The notes: a model not told the origin generated them from the sequence alone. A stretch of 47,238 bases of DNA from Bdellovibrionaceae bacterium UBA6502 (GCA_002436415.1 DJMA01000037.1:1-47238); one strand, 5' to 3'. Counted from the stretch's first letter, positions 16,666 through 26,149 are shown. Program-made: numbers and translations.

Positions 16666-19600
16666 CTACTGGAAAAAGTTTTTATCTTTCATACGAAATT
16701 TATTGTAATTCTCGGTTCCTCCGAGCATTTCGATGAACTTCTTTCGAGACTTTAACTCTCGTTGTTTCATGCGAGTTATTCCTTCTTGCACAAAACGCGG
16801 ATTAATCTTATTGCGCAACTCCAAGAGCTCACGAATCAATATTTTTTCTTCAGCAATAAACCTTACGACCACGTTCTCATCCAACTTAAGTTCGTCGAAG
16901 AAGTAGTTATTCAAATCGGACAGACGCTTGTCTTGCCATTGCTGATCGAGAAAAGATTCGTTGTACTTTTGAAAGTGTAGTACGTTTTCAGCATAGGTGT
17001 CTTGGTAGGAGTTTTTCACTTCTGCTTCAAACTTAGGTTTACTAGCTATCTCACGGCGAATGTTTTCTACAAAAATATCTTGAGCGCCTGGTTCTGAAGA
17101 GTCTGGAAGCATGGCAACCACAGCGTTTTTAATGTTTCCACTAAAAACCACCAATAAAATCAACATTAAAACAGCACCGGCTCTTACACCATAGTGTTTC
17201 ATCGTTTCTCTGGAAGCATCTTTTCTAGGTACATAGTTATAGTCTGTCAATGTCACTTCATTGTCTTCATTGACCATTCCAAAATTGCGCTTAACTTCGT
17301 AAATCACATGTTCTTTCATTTGTTCTGTAAACTGAGGTTCAGAAGCGCCAAACTGATCCATCGCAAAACTAAAACCACTCAAATACTCATCGCGGTACTT
17401 AAACAACTGACTTTCAAAAACATCTCTTTCTTCTTTGAATCGTTGTGCAAGATAAGCCCTTTCTTCATTAAACTTTTTCTCTAAAGCCGCTTTTTCGTGC
17501 TTCATTTTTTCTGTAAAAATCTCTTTCTGCTCTTTCGTCTCCGCTTCTAAGCGATTTACCTCTTTTTGAAGGCTAAGCTTTTCTGCAGTGATTTTACTTT
17601 CCATCTCAGAAAGCTCTTTATCAAACTTAGATTTTCTCTCACTACGTATTTTATCGATTTCTTGAGCTAGCTTTTCTTCCGCAGCACTGATAGCGTTTTT
17701 TTCATCTTCTTTAACCTGCTCAATACGACTTTTTATGTCTTCAACTTCTTTTTCCCAAGCCTCTTTTTGAGCATCAAAAGCAGCTTGTGCTTCGTTAAAC
17801 TTTTCCGTTTCCCTCTCGGTCTGGTATTTTAAAGTACTTAGCTCTTCTGTAGCCTTCTCAATTCGATCTAGTAGATTATTTTTTCGATCTTCTATTTCTT
17901 TTAGACCTGATAATTTCTCATCCTCTTTTTCTGCCAGATGAGAAATTTTATCTTCAAAATTTTTCAATTTATCCATTAAAAGACTAAGCTCTTTTTCGGA
18001 CAATTCTTTTTCTCTATTTTTACTCTCAATGCTTTGCTCTACTTTAGAAACTTCATCCAATAACTGGGTTTTAGATTCACGCAATCGAGCGAGTTCATTT
18101 ATTTCTTTTTCTTTAGAAGCTTCAAAGTCTTCTAGGTCACGTTTCAAGTTTAGTAAATTAGACTCTAATAAGTTTTTTTCTTTTTGCTTGCGCTCAATAT
18201 TAACATTAAGCTCTGTGTCTTCTTTTTCTAATTTTGAAATTTTCTCTTTTGAAAACTGTAATTTATCATCCGTTACGCGAAGATCCTTTTCGGCATCCCT
18301 AAGCATTAACTCCGTTTCTTTAAGCTTTTGCTCTAAATCTTTGTGCTTTTCTTCAGCCTCTTGAAGTTCTGATTTTAAGTTTTTTGCTTTGTCCGTGTTT
18401 TCATTAATTTCGGCGATAAGAAGATTTTTCTTTTCCTTCGCAGGGCCAAGGCTAGCCTCAGTTTCTTCAAATTCTTCTTTGAGCTTTTGATAGCTGATCT
18501 TAAGATCAAGTTCTTTTTCTCTTAAATGCCCTAACTTTCTTTCTAAAGGACCAATCTCCAAATCAAGATCTTGTTTCTTTAATTTAAAATCTTCAAACTC
18601 AGCCTGGGTCTCTTTTGCCTTTTTTTGCAAAAGCTCAAGTTTAGGCTTAATCTCTTGCTCTTCTAACTCAAGATCAATGATGTTTTTCTCAAGACTCGCT
18701 CTCTTGCTTTCCAAGTCTTCGAGTTTTTCACTAGTGCTATTGTAATCGCTTTTCTGAGTATGCAAACGCTCTTCAGAGTCTATTAGCTCAGCACGAAGTG
18801 TTTCGAGCTTCTTTTCATTTCGAATGATTGAGTTTTTAAGGTTTAGCTCTTCATCTTCAATATGTCTTAGAGCATACTTCTTTTCACTTAACTCAAGTTC
18901 ATGTTCTTTTAGCTCTTTCTCTAAACTAGAAAAATCTAAACTCGCTTTTTTATAGTCTTCAGCAACTTGTAAAATGTTTTTGTTAATATTAGAAAGTTGA
19001 CTTTCTTTTTCATCTAAAACATTTTCAACCTTATCCAAACGAAGGCTTTTTGCAGCTCTTTGCTCCTCTAAACTACGAATTGCCTTATTTAACTTTTCAT
19101 TTTTTTCCGTTAATTGAACTAGCTTATTTTCTTCGTCTAAGCTTTTTCTTTCGAAGTTCTCAATATTTTCTCTTAAAGCAAGCTCTCTGTCTTCGATGCT
19201 TTTTATAGCTTCCGATAAACTAGCCTCTTCTTTTTCTAGCTGACTAACCTGTTCTTGCAGAGCCTTAAAATCTTCTTTAGAACGATAGACATTTTCAGCC
19301 AACTCTTCCAGTTCACTTTCTTTTTGTCTATTTTCTTCTGTCAATCTACTTTGTTCATCACGCAGTAGATCTCTTTTGTTTTTTGCACTTTCTTGAGCCT
19401 CAATCAGACGATCTTTTTCTTTTTGCTGCTCATTTAACTTGGCCTGCATTTCATTCCATTCGTACTGCAGGTCTTTTAACTCAGAACGAAGTTCTCTCCC
19501 CTCGGACTCTAAATTATTTTTTGTTTCCAATAATTTTGGAATCTCCGTTTTTAAATCATCAACATGAGACTCTAGTTTTTCTAATTGATTCGAGCGATCA

Positions 19601-20544
19601 CTCAAATCAAGGTCCATTTGCTCAATGCTATTTAAGAGATTAACAGACCTTTTCTCTAGGTTTTCGTAAGATTTCAAGGAACGAGCCTCAGCTTCAAAAG
19701 CCAAGTGCTTCTTCTCTTCGATGGATGCTAGTTTCTTTTCTTCCGCTGAAGACTCTTGTTTAAGGCTATCGATTTTATTGCTCATCTGAAGCTTTGCGGC
19801 TTCAAATTGCTCTTTCATTTGCTGAAGATTGGTTTTCCCAATTTCAATTTTTTGATCCAGTAAATTCAATCGCTCCTGAGAGTTATCAATTTGACTTTCA
19901 AGCTGCTCTTTTTGTGAATTTCGAATCTCAATTTCATTTTCCACTTGGTTCATGCGTTCAACCAACTGGTCACGATGAGAAGCCAAGCGATAAATGTCGT
20001 TGGTTAAAAGCCGCATTTTATTTAAGTTAACAAATTCTCGTTTTTTTGAATTGCTCAAACTTTCTGAGCCATGCTTTTCGTTGTTTTCTCGACGAATGGG
20101 ATAAATCATAGAATCTTCATCGATCTGACTTTTTTGGGAGATTCGGTTTAAAGCCATTTTTAACTGGTTTTTAATCTCGAAACGCTCTTTCTCTTTCCAT
20201 TTAGCATACTCAAGATTATTAAACTTTTTCACGCAATCTAATGTAATTGTAGCCTGATTACTTCCTAGAAAAAGCTGCCATTCTTTTTGGTACTCTAAAA
20301 GCTCATGGGCGTCTACTTTTTGGCCTTGAACGAATGTTCCATAACGACTGCCAAGATCCTGGATAAACAACTTACCCTCTTGCCATAAAACTTTTAAATG
20401 ATGTCTACTGATACCTTCGATGCTTATAGATAGTTCGCAGTCCTCGGAACGGCCGATGACGAACTCCTCCTTATCGATGAAGTGCGTGAACACTTCATCT
20501 TCAACAATGACTCGAATAAGGATTGTGTTATCGTCAAACTGCAT
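16666..20544 (-). CDS. Giant FHA-domain, coiled-coil, membrane-anchored protein
   Basis: A 1292-residue protein. Residues about 1-100 form an FHA phosphothreonine-binding domain (FVIGRSEDCELSI, GISRHHLKVL, LGSRYGTFV). Residues about 160-1060 are an unbroken, highly charged coiled coil (Glu/Lys/Leu-rich heptads). One transmembrane helix follows near 1117-1140 (AGAVLMLILLVVFSGNIKNAVVAML), then about 150 residues on the far side. The topology suggests an FHA head and a rod of roughly 900 residues in the cytoplasm and a small periplasmic tail. It is the third gene of an operon with the OmpA/MotB-like and MotA/ZorA-like genes (10-bp gap). It could be the cytoplasmic arm of a proton-driven motor, responding to Thr phosphorylation. 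The role is inference; the layout is directly visible. Confidence 0.8.
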   Translation of the reverse strand: MQFDDNTILIRVIVEDEVFTHFIDKEEFVIGRSEDCELSISIEGISRHHLKVLWQEGKLFIQDLGSRYGTFVQGQKVDAHELLEYQKEWQLFLGSNQATITLDCVKKFNNLEYAKWKEKERFEIKNQLKMALNRISQKSQIDEDSMIYPIRRENNEKHGSESLSNSKKREFVNLNKMRLLTNDIYRLASHRDQLVERMNQVENEIEIRNSQKEQLESQIDNSQERLNLLDQKIEIGKTNLQQMKEQFEAAKLQMSNKIDSLKQESSAEEKKLASIEEKKHLAFEAEARSLKSYENLEKRSVNLLNSIEQMDLDLSDRSNQLEKLESHVDDLKTEIPKLLETKNNLESEGRELRSELKDLQYEWNEMQAKLNEQQKEKDRLIEAQESAKNKRDLLRDEQSRLTEENRQKESELEELAENVYRSKEDFKALQEQVSQLEKEEASLSEAIKSIEDRELALRENIENFERKSLDEENKLVQLTEKNEKLNKAIRSLEEQRAAKSLRLDKVENVLDEKESQLSNINKNILQVAEDYKKASLDFSSLEKELKEHELELSEKKYALRHIEDEELNLKNSIIRNEKKLETLRAELIDSEERLHTQKSDYNSTSEKLEDLESKRASLEKNIIDLELEEQEIKPKLELLQKKAKETQAEFEDFKLKKQDLDLEIGPLERKLGHLREKELDLKISYQKLKEEFEETEASLGPAKEKKNLLIAEINENTDKAKNLKSELQEAEEKHKDLEQKLKETELMLRDAEKDLRVTDDKLQFSKEKISKLEKEDTELNVNIERKQKEKNLLESNLLNLKRDLEDFEASKEKEINELARLRESKTQLLDEVSKVEQSIESKNREKELSEKELSLLMDKLKNFEDKISHLAEKEDEKLSGLKEIEDRKNNLLDRIEKATEELSTLKYQTERETEKFNEAQAAFDAQKEAWEKEVEDIKSRIEQVKEDEKNAISAAEEKLAQEIDKIRSERKSKFDKELSEMESKITAEKLSLQKEVNRLEAETKEQKEIFTEKMKHEKAALEKKFNEERAYLAQRFKEERDVFESQLFKYRDEYLSGFSFAMDQFGASEPQFTEQMKEHVIYEVKRNFGMVNEDNEVTLTDYNYVPRKDASRETMKHYGVRAGAVLMLILLVVFSGNIKNAVVAMLPDSSEPGAQDIFVENIRREIASKPKFEAEVKNSYQDTYAENVLHFQKYNESFLDQQWQDKRLSDLNNYFFDELKLDENVVVRFIAEEKILIRELLELRNKINPRFVQEGITRMKQRELKSRKKFIEMLGGTENYNKFRMKDKNFFQ

Positions 20545-20554
20545 TTGGTTTCAA

Positions 20555-21520
20555 TTAACCAGCTTTGTTAGCCGCTTCCTTGGCAGCTGTTCTCCCTTCA
20601 CGTACCCACTGTTTCTTTTGTGATTCCAATTCACGTGACAGTGCTTGTTCTGCTAATGCTTCTAATGGATCTCTATGTTCGTCAAACTCTTCATCTTCAG
20701 GCGGAAGCTCATTGTTTTCACTTTGATTCCAAAGATTATCTAAAGAGTTTTCAAAACGCTCCACAGTATCTACAAAAGCCTTCTCAGGACTCATTATTGT
20801 ATTTACCAATGACATAGCGACACTTAAAATAATACCAATAATAGATGTACTCATAGAGAAACTAATTTTTAACAAAAAAGTATCCATCACTAGTTTTGTA
20901 CCTTCAATATCGTTCAAGTCCATCCCAGATAACTCTGGAAGTGCTTTCATAATCCCAAGGAAAGTACCAAAAATACCACCAATTACGAATAAACCTGGTA
21001 GAATATTTAATAAGTCATTAAATTTTGCACCTGGAATTACACCAAACACATTGGTAAAACATGGGTTTGATTTAAAAACGTTTTTCGCAACCTCTAAAAA
21101 CTTTGGATGACCTTTGTCGTGTTTCAGATACTTCACCTGGGCAAGTGAATCTCTAACTAACCATGCAGTACCGTGTTGGATCAAAAATACTCTATCTAAA
21201 AAGCTTGCCACGATATCTGGATTTCTGCGCTTCATGATCGCTCTCATCTCAAATAGCTCGTAATAAGTTTTTTCTAAAAGTCTTTTTAGGTTCTGATAGA
21301 AAGAAGGAAACTTCGCCTCTCTTACCTCAACGTCTAAAAACTTTCTAACTCTCTTTTCGAACTCACGAGAAAACCATGCTTCTCTTCGAATGGTCCACCA
21401 AATAAGAGCTCGTAATGTAGCTCCAACTATAAACGTGAATACCAACAATGGAATTAACAAGTCAGAGGCAAAAACCACCAACCCATCTACTAAACTTTGT
21501 ATAATACCTTGTGCGCCCAT
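20555..21520 (-). CDS. MotA/TolQ/ExbB (ZorA-like) proton channel protein
   Basis: A 321-residue inner-membrane protein with helices near residues 18-45 (LLIPLLVFTFIVGATLRALIWW), about 170-198 (LPGLFVIGGIFGTFLGIMKAL) and about 208-240 (LKISFSMSTSIIGIILSVAMSLVNTIM). The PGLFxxGGIFGTFLG segment is the MotA/ExbB channel signature and is closest in feel to ZorA-type proteins. A cytoplasmic region of about 120 residues lies between the first two helices, and a charged tail of about 70 residues ends the protein. It lies 11 bp downstream of its OmpA/MotB-like partner. Together they should form an ion-driven stator. The family is sure; the process it powers is not known. Confidence 0.8.
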   Translation of the reverse strand: MGAQGIIQSLVDGLVVFASDLLIPLLVFTFIVGATLRALIWWTIRREAWFSREFEKRVRKFLDVEVREAKFPSFYQNLKRLLEKTYYELFEMRAIMKRRNPDIVASFLDRVFLIQHGTAWLVRDSLAQVKYLKHDKGHPKFLEVAKNVFKSNPCFTNVFGVIPGAKFNDLLNILPGLFVIGGIFGTFLGIMKALPELSGMDLNDIEGTKLVMDTFLLKISFSMSTSIIGIILSVAMSLVNTIMSPEKAFVDTVERFENSLDNLWNQSENNELPPEDEEFDEHRDPLEALAEQALSRELESQKKQWVREGRTAAKEAANKAG

Positions 21521-21531
21521 CTTATATCCCC

Positions 21532-23247
21532 TTAATCATTTTGCAGATTAAATTTAATAATTACTTTTTGTGCTTTTTTACAGTCATATTCCTTACAAAA
21601 ATCTTTTACAGAAGTTCCTGAAGCAATGCCTCTTTGGCTTTTTGCCTCTGCCAAGAAACTCTTACCCGTTACTTTTACTAAAGGAAGTAGCTCTTGTTGG
21701 TTTTTATAAGTCATTTTGTCTTTGTTAAAAATGTGGTTGAAGATAGACTTTGCTCGTCTATAACTTAAATCCATATTATAGTTAACCGCTTCTCGGTCAC
21801 CCTTTTTCAAGCTCCCCGGATCAACATACTTACCCTTATAGGTAGGAGATGCGTAACCAATGATTTCTACGTTAGAAAGCTTCTTAGCAACCTCTTCGCT
21901 TTCAAATAAGCTTTTTGCATAGACTGGAATAAATTTTTGTAACATATTTGTCATACCAGGCTTAAGCTGCGCTTTTCCTGTTTCAAAATATTCCTTACCA
22001 AAACTCAATACAACATCACCCGTCTGGCCATCCACTTCGACGTCCATACCGGCTTTTTTGAAGTTGTCTTTAATTTGGGTAATAATTCTTTGCCTTGCTT
22101 TTTCTTTTTCTTGTGCAGCAGCTAAAGCTTTAGAAACTTTTTTATTCTTAGCTTTTGCGGCAGAGATTTGCTGTTTGCGTTTGGCAATTTCTGATTGGTA
22201 GTTTTTCTGCTGCTCTTTTAAATAAGCCTGGTACTGCTCTTCTTGAGACTTGTACTTGTTTTTAAACTTAGCATCTAAATTAGCCAACTGACGTTCGTAC
22301 TCAGCCTCTTTTCCAGTGATTTGCTTTTTATAGTTTTCTTTTAAAGTTTTAACTTCTTCTTCAAACTTTTGACTCAAGCGTTGCTTTTCAAGCTTTTCTC
22401 TTTCCACTTGATTCTTTGCCATTTGCAATGCGTAGGTCTGTTGATTTAAGTCTTTAGATACTTTATTAAGCTGAGCCTCAACTTGTTGGCTTTGCGTAGA
22501 AAGCTCTTTGATTTTTTGCTCACTCGTTGTCTTAAGCTTGGCAATTTGCTTATTAAGCTGCTTCTTAGATTTTTTATACTTTTTAGCCTGCTTTTTAAGT
22601 TGCGCAATTTTTTTATCTAAAGTGCTGTTAATCTTTTTAATGGCTTTCTCATTTTTCGCAATTTCAGATTTTTTCTGAGAAATGTCTTTCTCTAAGCCCT
22701 TGATCTCTTTTTGACGTTCTGTGATCTCTTGTTGCTTTTGAACAATGACTTCTTCTTTTTCTTTAATCACTTCTTCTTTATCAGCAATGATATTATCACG
22801 CTTTTTAATTCGCGATTGAGCCACCATATTTGTGTTAATGATGTTACGAACCATTTGCTGGTATTTGTTTAAAGCAGTCTTTTTCTGCTTATGCTCTTGG
22901 GCTTTCTGTTGCAACTCCTCAGCTTCTTGATCTGCTTCTGTTTGCAATAAATCCAATTGAGCCATTAAATTCTCATAATTGTCTTTCTCTTTTTCAGTAG
23001 CACCCGTCTCTAAATACTCATTCTTCAAGCTATTATAAACTCGAATTTGTTCTTGTAGATCCGCTGCCTCATGGGCCATTCGCTTGTATTCAATGTGTTT
23101 TTGAATACTAAAAGTCCCATTTCTTAAGCTCGATGTTACATAAAGAAGCAAAAACACAAAGGACAAAACCATGAACAAATCACTATATGATGCCCACTGA
23201 TTACCTTCTGATTCTATTTTTTCTTTCACCTTGTCATAGTCAAACAT
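21532..23247 (-). CDS. MotB-like protein with long coiled coil and OmpA domain
   Basis: A 571-residue protein. The N-terminal helix follows an Asp (WASYSDLFMVLSFVFLLLYVTSSL), as in the ion-binding helix of MotB. Residues about 50-385 are a long Lys/Gln-rich coiled coil. The C-terminal domain (about 395-570) is OmpA/MotB-like and should bind peptidoglycan: SFGKEYFETGKAQLKPGM, VEIIGYASP and NMDLSYRRAKSIFNHIF. The coiled coil separating membrane and cell-wall domains is far longer than in flagellar MotB, which implies a large reach across the periplasm. First gene of the operon with the channel and FHA proteins; divergent from the XRE regulator at 23440. Confidence 0.82.
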   Translation of the reverse strand: MFDYDKVKEKIESEGNQWASYSDLFMVLSFVFLLLYVTSSLRNGTFSIQKHIEYKRMAHEAADLQEQIRVYNSLKNEYLETGATEKEKDNYENLMAQLDLLQTEADQEAEELQQKAQEHKQKKTALNKYQQMVRNIINTNMVAQSRIKKRDNIIADKEEVIKEKEEVIVQKQQEITERQKEIKGLEKDISQKKSEIAKNEKAIKKINSTLDKKIAQLKKQAKKYKKSKKQLNKQIAKLKTTSEQKIKELSTQSQQVEAQLNKVSKDLNQQTYALQMAKNQVEREKLEKQRLSQKFEEEVKTLKENYKKQITGKEAEYERQLANLDAKFKNKYKSQEEQYQAYLKEQQKNYQSEIAKRKQQISAAKAKNKKVSKALAAAQEKEKARQRIITQIKDNFKKAGMDVEVDGQTGDVVLSFGKEYFETGKAQLKPGMTNMLQKFIPVYAKSLFESEEVAKKLSNVEIIGYASPTYKGKYVDPGSLKKGDREAVNYNMDLSYRRAKSIFNHIFNKDKMTYKNQQELLPLVKVTGKSFLAEAKSQRGIASGTSVKDFCKEYDCKKAQKVIIKFNLQND

Positions 23248-23344
23248 AGTGCACTCCTATAGCTTTTTTCGGAAAACACCTTTATTTTCTGTAGGTTAGA
23301 GGACAAAACCTAGACTTAGGGATGTAGCATTTTGAAATATATGC

Positions 23345-23411
23345 AGTTTAAAGCTTTTTAAACTTTACAGAGAGTTTAAAGAAGCTTAAACTGTTTAAGA
23401 CTTCTTGAACA
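23345..23411. promoter_or_regulatory. Three tandem 20-bp palindromic operators
   Basis: Site 1 (23345-23364) is AGTTTAAAGCTTTTTAAACT. Site 2 (23373-23392) is AGTTTAAAGAAGCTTAAACT. Site 3 (23392-23411) is TGTTTAAGACTTCTTGAACA. All fit one pattern, GTTTAA-N6-TTRAAC, with 28 and 19 bases between starts. They lie between the divergent OmpA/MotB-like gene and the XRE regulator gene, so they are likely binding sites of that regulator, acting on one or both genes. A -10-like TATAAAT follows at about 23420. Confidence 0.7.
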
Positions 23412-23439
23412 ATAGAAGTATAAATAAAGGAGATTTCAT

Positions 23440-23793
23440 ATGATATGCCAAGGCTTAAACAAATACTTACGTGATAAACGTAGAGAAAACGGTTACAAGC
23501 AGAAAGATGTGGCTAAGCTCCTAAATCTTAGCTCACCTCAGTTCATTAGTAACTACGAGAGAAATATCTGTAATGTACCATTTCCAATGCTACAAAACTT
23601 AGTTGATCTATATAAATTAGATATCAATGAAGTTGTGGAAATTATGGTGAAAGACCATAAGAATCATATTTTGACCAACCTAGGACAGGCCCCAGAAGTG
23701 GAGCAAAAAACTAGAAGTCTTTATGACTATCAGCCTGGAGACAATGGAGAAGTTTACTCATTGGCTCACAACGCTGCCTTCAGTATTTCTTAA
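23440..23793 (+). CDS. XRE-family transcriptional regulator
   Basis: A 117-residue protein with a helix-turn-helix of the Cro/CI type at about residues 6-62 (LNKYLRDKRRENGYKQKDVAKLLNLSSPQFISNYERN). A polar C-terminal tail follows (SLYDYQPGDNGEVYSLAHNAA). A strong ribosome site (AAAGGAG) sits upstream of the ATG. The three operators at 23345-23411 make autoregulation likely. Divergence from the OmpA-MotA-FHA operon suggests it controls that operon. It ends just before a bidirectional terminator. Confidence 0.85.
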   Translation: MICQGLNKYLRDKRRENGYKQKDVAKLLNLSSPQFISNYERNICNVPFPMLQNLVDLYKLDINEVVEIMVKDHKNHILTNLGQAPEVEQKTRSLYDYQPGDNGEVYSLAHNAAFSIS

Positions 23794-23817
23794 ACGAATT
23801 GTATTGCTAGAGAAAAC

Positions 23818-23854
23818 AAGGGATAAGGCTTTTTGCTTTATCCCTTTATTTTTT
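23818..23854. terminator. Bidirectional terminator
   Basis: A 12-pair stem, AAGGGATAAGGC / GCTTTATCCCTT with one G-T pair, around a T5 loop, followed by TTATTTTTT on the plus strand. It sits between the convergent XRE gene (stop 23793) and the lipoprotein gene (stop 23846). On the minus strand the stem is followed by GTTTTC, a weaker run. Confidence 0.8.
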
Positions 23855-24268
23855 GATACTTTTTAGCTCTTTGTAGCCAAGCTTTTTCACCATATCAAGG
23901 TTGGAGCTTTGTATCTCATAGACATTAATCATCCCTGTTGGTGAGCCGCAAACTTGAATTCGCATCAAAGAATCGTTTTGCTTTGCCGAACTCTTAATAC
24001 GAATCCCCTGGTCTCTAAGCTCTTTTCCCATTTCTTCAGGGCTAATGGCTGCGCCCATTCCACATTGTAAAGAACCATCAGGTTTAAACACCTGCACCCA
24101 ATCCGTAGAGCCAGCTCCTAAACCTGTTTTACTAGCGGTTTTTTCTTTGAAGCTTGGTAGGTTTTCAGTTTTCTTAGCGAAAAAATTAGGATCAGGTTGC
24201 TTACGGCAATTATCGCTCCCACAAGCAACTAGGCTAAATAAAAAAAGCAAGCTTACCAACCGCCTCAT
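23846..24268 (-). CDS. Small lipoprotein, unknown function
   Basis: Start set at 24268, where ATG overlaps the TAA of the BamB-like gene by one base (TAATG); the upstream extension to 24289 lies inside that gene. The 140-residue protein has a lipoprotein signal (RRLVSLLFLFSLVACGSD, Cys near residue 15). The mature part has conserved-looking Cys pairs (DNCRK, LQCGMGAA, IQVCGSPTG). No family is recognised. Tight coupling to the BamB-like gene suggests a role at the envelope. Confidence 0.75.
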   Translation of the reverse strand: MRRLVSLLFLFSLVACGSDNCRKQPDPNFFAKKTENLPSFKEKTASKTGLGAGSTDWVQVFKPDGSLQCGMGAAISPEEMGKELRDQGIRIKSSAKQNDSLMRIQVCGSPTGMINVYEIQSSNLDMVKKLGYKELKSIKK

Positions 24269-25410
24269 TATTTTAACTCCCAATCCCACAATTGACGACG
24301 ATCCATATAATACAATTTTAAAGCGTGGATATTTCCAGCATTAGAGTTTAAATAAATCTGTCCATACTCAGAATCAAAGCTTGGTTTGCTTAAACTTCCT
24401 TTACCTGGCTCGTAGCTAGCAATAATTTTAGACTTAATATTGTCATAAACCACAAGATTAGCATTAGCTTCGTTAAAAATGATTAGATTGTCTTTAACGA
24501 TAACTTCAGAGGCAATGGATTTTAGTTTTAATGACTTCAAAATCTTCCCACTCGAAGCATCCATGAAAACCAATTTGTTATCACTACTTGGAACAATCAA
24601 CTGGTTTTGAAAAATTCGAGCCTTTGAATAAGCACCAACATCGGCTTTCCACCTTAGACTCCCCTTTTTATCAAAAGCATAAAAATTTCCATCAAAAGAG
24701 GCTGAGAAAATCAGCTCACCATTGCTTAACGGGCTATTGTCTACATCGCCAAATCTCTCCGAACTAGCTAGTTTTCTCTCCCAAACCAAATCGCCAGATT
24801 CTGATTGAAGGGCAACCAAAAAGCCATCACTAAAGCCTGCATAAATACGAGGACCTAGGACCAAGACTTGCGCGCCACCTCTTACTGAAAATCGAGATCT
24901 TTGTACACGGGAGTAAACCCATTTTTGCTTACCGCTTTCAGCATCAATTTTATAAAGAATATTTGCGCCACTTAAAAAATAGATCGCATCAGAGTCTATA
25001 CTAAGATCACTTAGTATTTCTGCCTTCGCAAAAAACTTCCAAACCAAATCACCGGTTTTTGCATTAATCTTGTAAAGGTAGCCATCTTTGGCACCAAAAA
25101 TAAGGTATCTATTTTTATAAATAAGACCGCTAGCTTCCACACCCGCTTTCAGCGGAAATCTCCAACGCAGTTTTCCGCTATTTCTACTAAAAGCACTTAG
25201 ATCACCGTTTGAACCACCTGCAATTACCAGGTCTTCAAATACAATGGGACTAAATCGAGCCATCTTTCTTGCCTCAAGATTTTCTTTTGCAGAAATTTGA
25301 CTAATCCAATTTGCGTTTAACTGAATTTCACGCCAGTTGTTTTCTTGTTGCTTTATACTAGAACAGGCAACAAGACTTGTTGCCATAATTAGACTTAAAA
25401 ATAGTTTCAC
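24268..25410 (-). CDS. bamB: BamB-like PQQ-type beta-propeller lipoprotein
   Basis: A 380-residue protein with a lipoprotein signal (KLFLSLIMATSLVACSS). Propeller blades repeat with the pattern ...G.LYKINAKTGDLVWKF..., ILYKIDAESGKQKWVY, FLVALQSESGDLVWERKL and NFYAFDKKGSLRWKA, typical of PQQ-like repeats. Family role: scaffold subunit of the BAM complex that inserts outer-membrane proteins. The neighbour upstream encodes a YfgM-like protein, the same gene pair as yfgM-bamB in enterobacteria, which supports the name. A one-base overlap couples it to the lipoprotein downstream. Confidence 0.8.
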   Translation of the reverse strand: MKLFLSLIMATSLVACSSIKQQENNWREIQLNANWISQISAKENLEARKMARFSPIVFEDLVIAGGSNGDLSAFSRNSGKLRWRFPLKAGVEASGLIYKNRYLIFGAKDGYLYKINAKTGDLVWKFFAKAEILSDLSIDSDAIYFLSGANILYKIDAESGKQKWVYSRVQRSRFSVRGGAQVLVLGPRIYAGFSDGFLVALQSESGDLVWERKLASSERFGDVDNSPLSNGELIFSASFDGNFYAFDKKGSLRWKADVGAYSKARIFQNQLIVPSSDNKLVFMDASSGKILKSLKLKSIASEVIVKDNLIIFNEANANLVVYDNIKSKIIASYEPGKGSLSKPSFDSEYGQIYLNSNAGNIHALKLYYMDRRQLWDWELK

Positions 25411-25432
25411 ACTTTCTCCTTAAAATAGAGAC

Positions 25433-26149
25433 TTATAGAATTCGAAGGTACTGCATGGCAGTTTTACCGGCAGAGTGCTCAGGGTAGTCAGAAGACAACT
25501 TTTTATAAATCGCCTTTGCCTCTTCGATGTCTCCCTTTTTCTCCACAGCAATTGCCTTTTTAAGATAAGCCATAGGATGAGCAAAACTCTCATCTTTTTT
25601 AGCAATCATCTCATCAGCTAATTTAACAGCCGCATCGTAATTTTCAGTGTCGAGGTAAAGACTAAGTTTTTGCGTTTTATAAAGACTGCTCAATGCTCCA
25701 GAGCCAAGGCTGTCTTTTACCATATCAAGCACTTCTAGAGCCTTTTGCGACTCCCCTTCTTCACTTAAAATTTTAGCCAAAATTAGGCTCGCTCTCACAC
25801 CAGCCTTTAGTGATTTGTTTTCACTAACAAAAGAGTTTAGCTGCGACTCCACTGCCTCTAGTTGCGCCTTCGTGTCTACAGCTTCTGTTTCGGCCTTCTC
25901 GTCTTTTACCGCCGCCTGTTTTGCCTTCTCTTCATTGATGCTTTGTAGCTCTTTTTCTATCTTAAATAATTTTGATTGAGCCTCAGTCTCATTTGCTGCA
26001 TCCATGGATTTTTTGACGGTGATCCCACCAAAGACTCCAAACACCACTAAAACAGCACCGATAATAAGTTTTTGCTGCTTTTTAAAAGCCTCTAAAACCT
26101 CTGTTAATGGATCCTGCTGAGTTTCTACTGCTTCTTTTTCTTCTGCCAT
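25433..26149 (-). CDS. YfgM-like membrane-anchored TPR protein
   Basis: Start chosen at ATG 26149 (239 residues), preceded by AAAGGG; the longer frame to 26227 has no ribosome site. A single transmembrane helix (LIIGAVLVVFGVFGGITVKKS, about residues 28-48) is followed by a periplasmic helical region with TPR-like repeats (ALEVLDMVKDSLGSGALSSLYK, MAYLKKAIAVEKKGDIEEAKAIYKKLSSDYP). In E. coli, YfgM binds the Sec translocon and periplasmic chaperones. The position directly upstream of the BamB-like gene (22-bp gap) agrees with that assignment. Confidence 0.72.
   Translation of the reverse strand: MAEEKEAVETQQDPLTEVLEAFKKQQKLIIGAVLVVFGVFGGITVKKSMDAANETEAQSKLFKIEKELQSINEEKAKQAAVKDEKAETEAVDTKAQLEAVESQLNSFVSENKSLKAGVRASLILAKILSEEGESQKALEVLDMVKDSLGSGALSSLYKTQKLSLYLDTENYDAAVKLADEMIAKKDESFAHPMAYLKKAIAVEKKGDIEEAKAIYKKLSSDYPEHSAGKTAMQYLRIL

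Noticed and set aside
17000..20030. Several plus-strand open frames opposite the FHA gene
   Set aside because: They are compositional shadows of a repetitive coiled-coil gene, without ribosome sites or recognisable domains.
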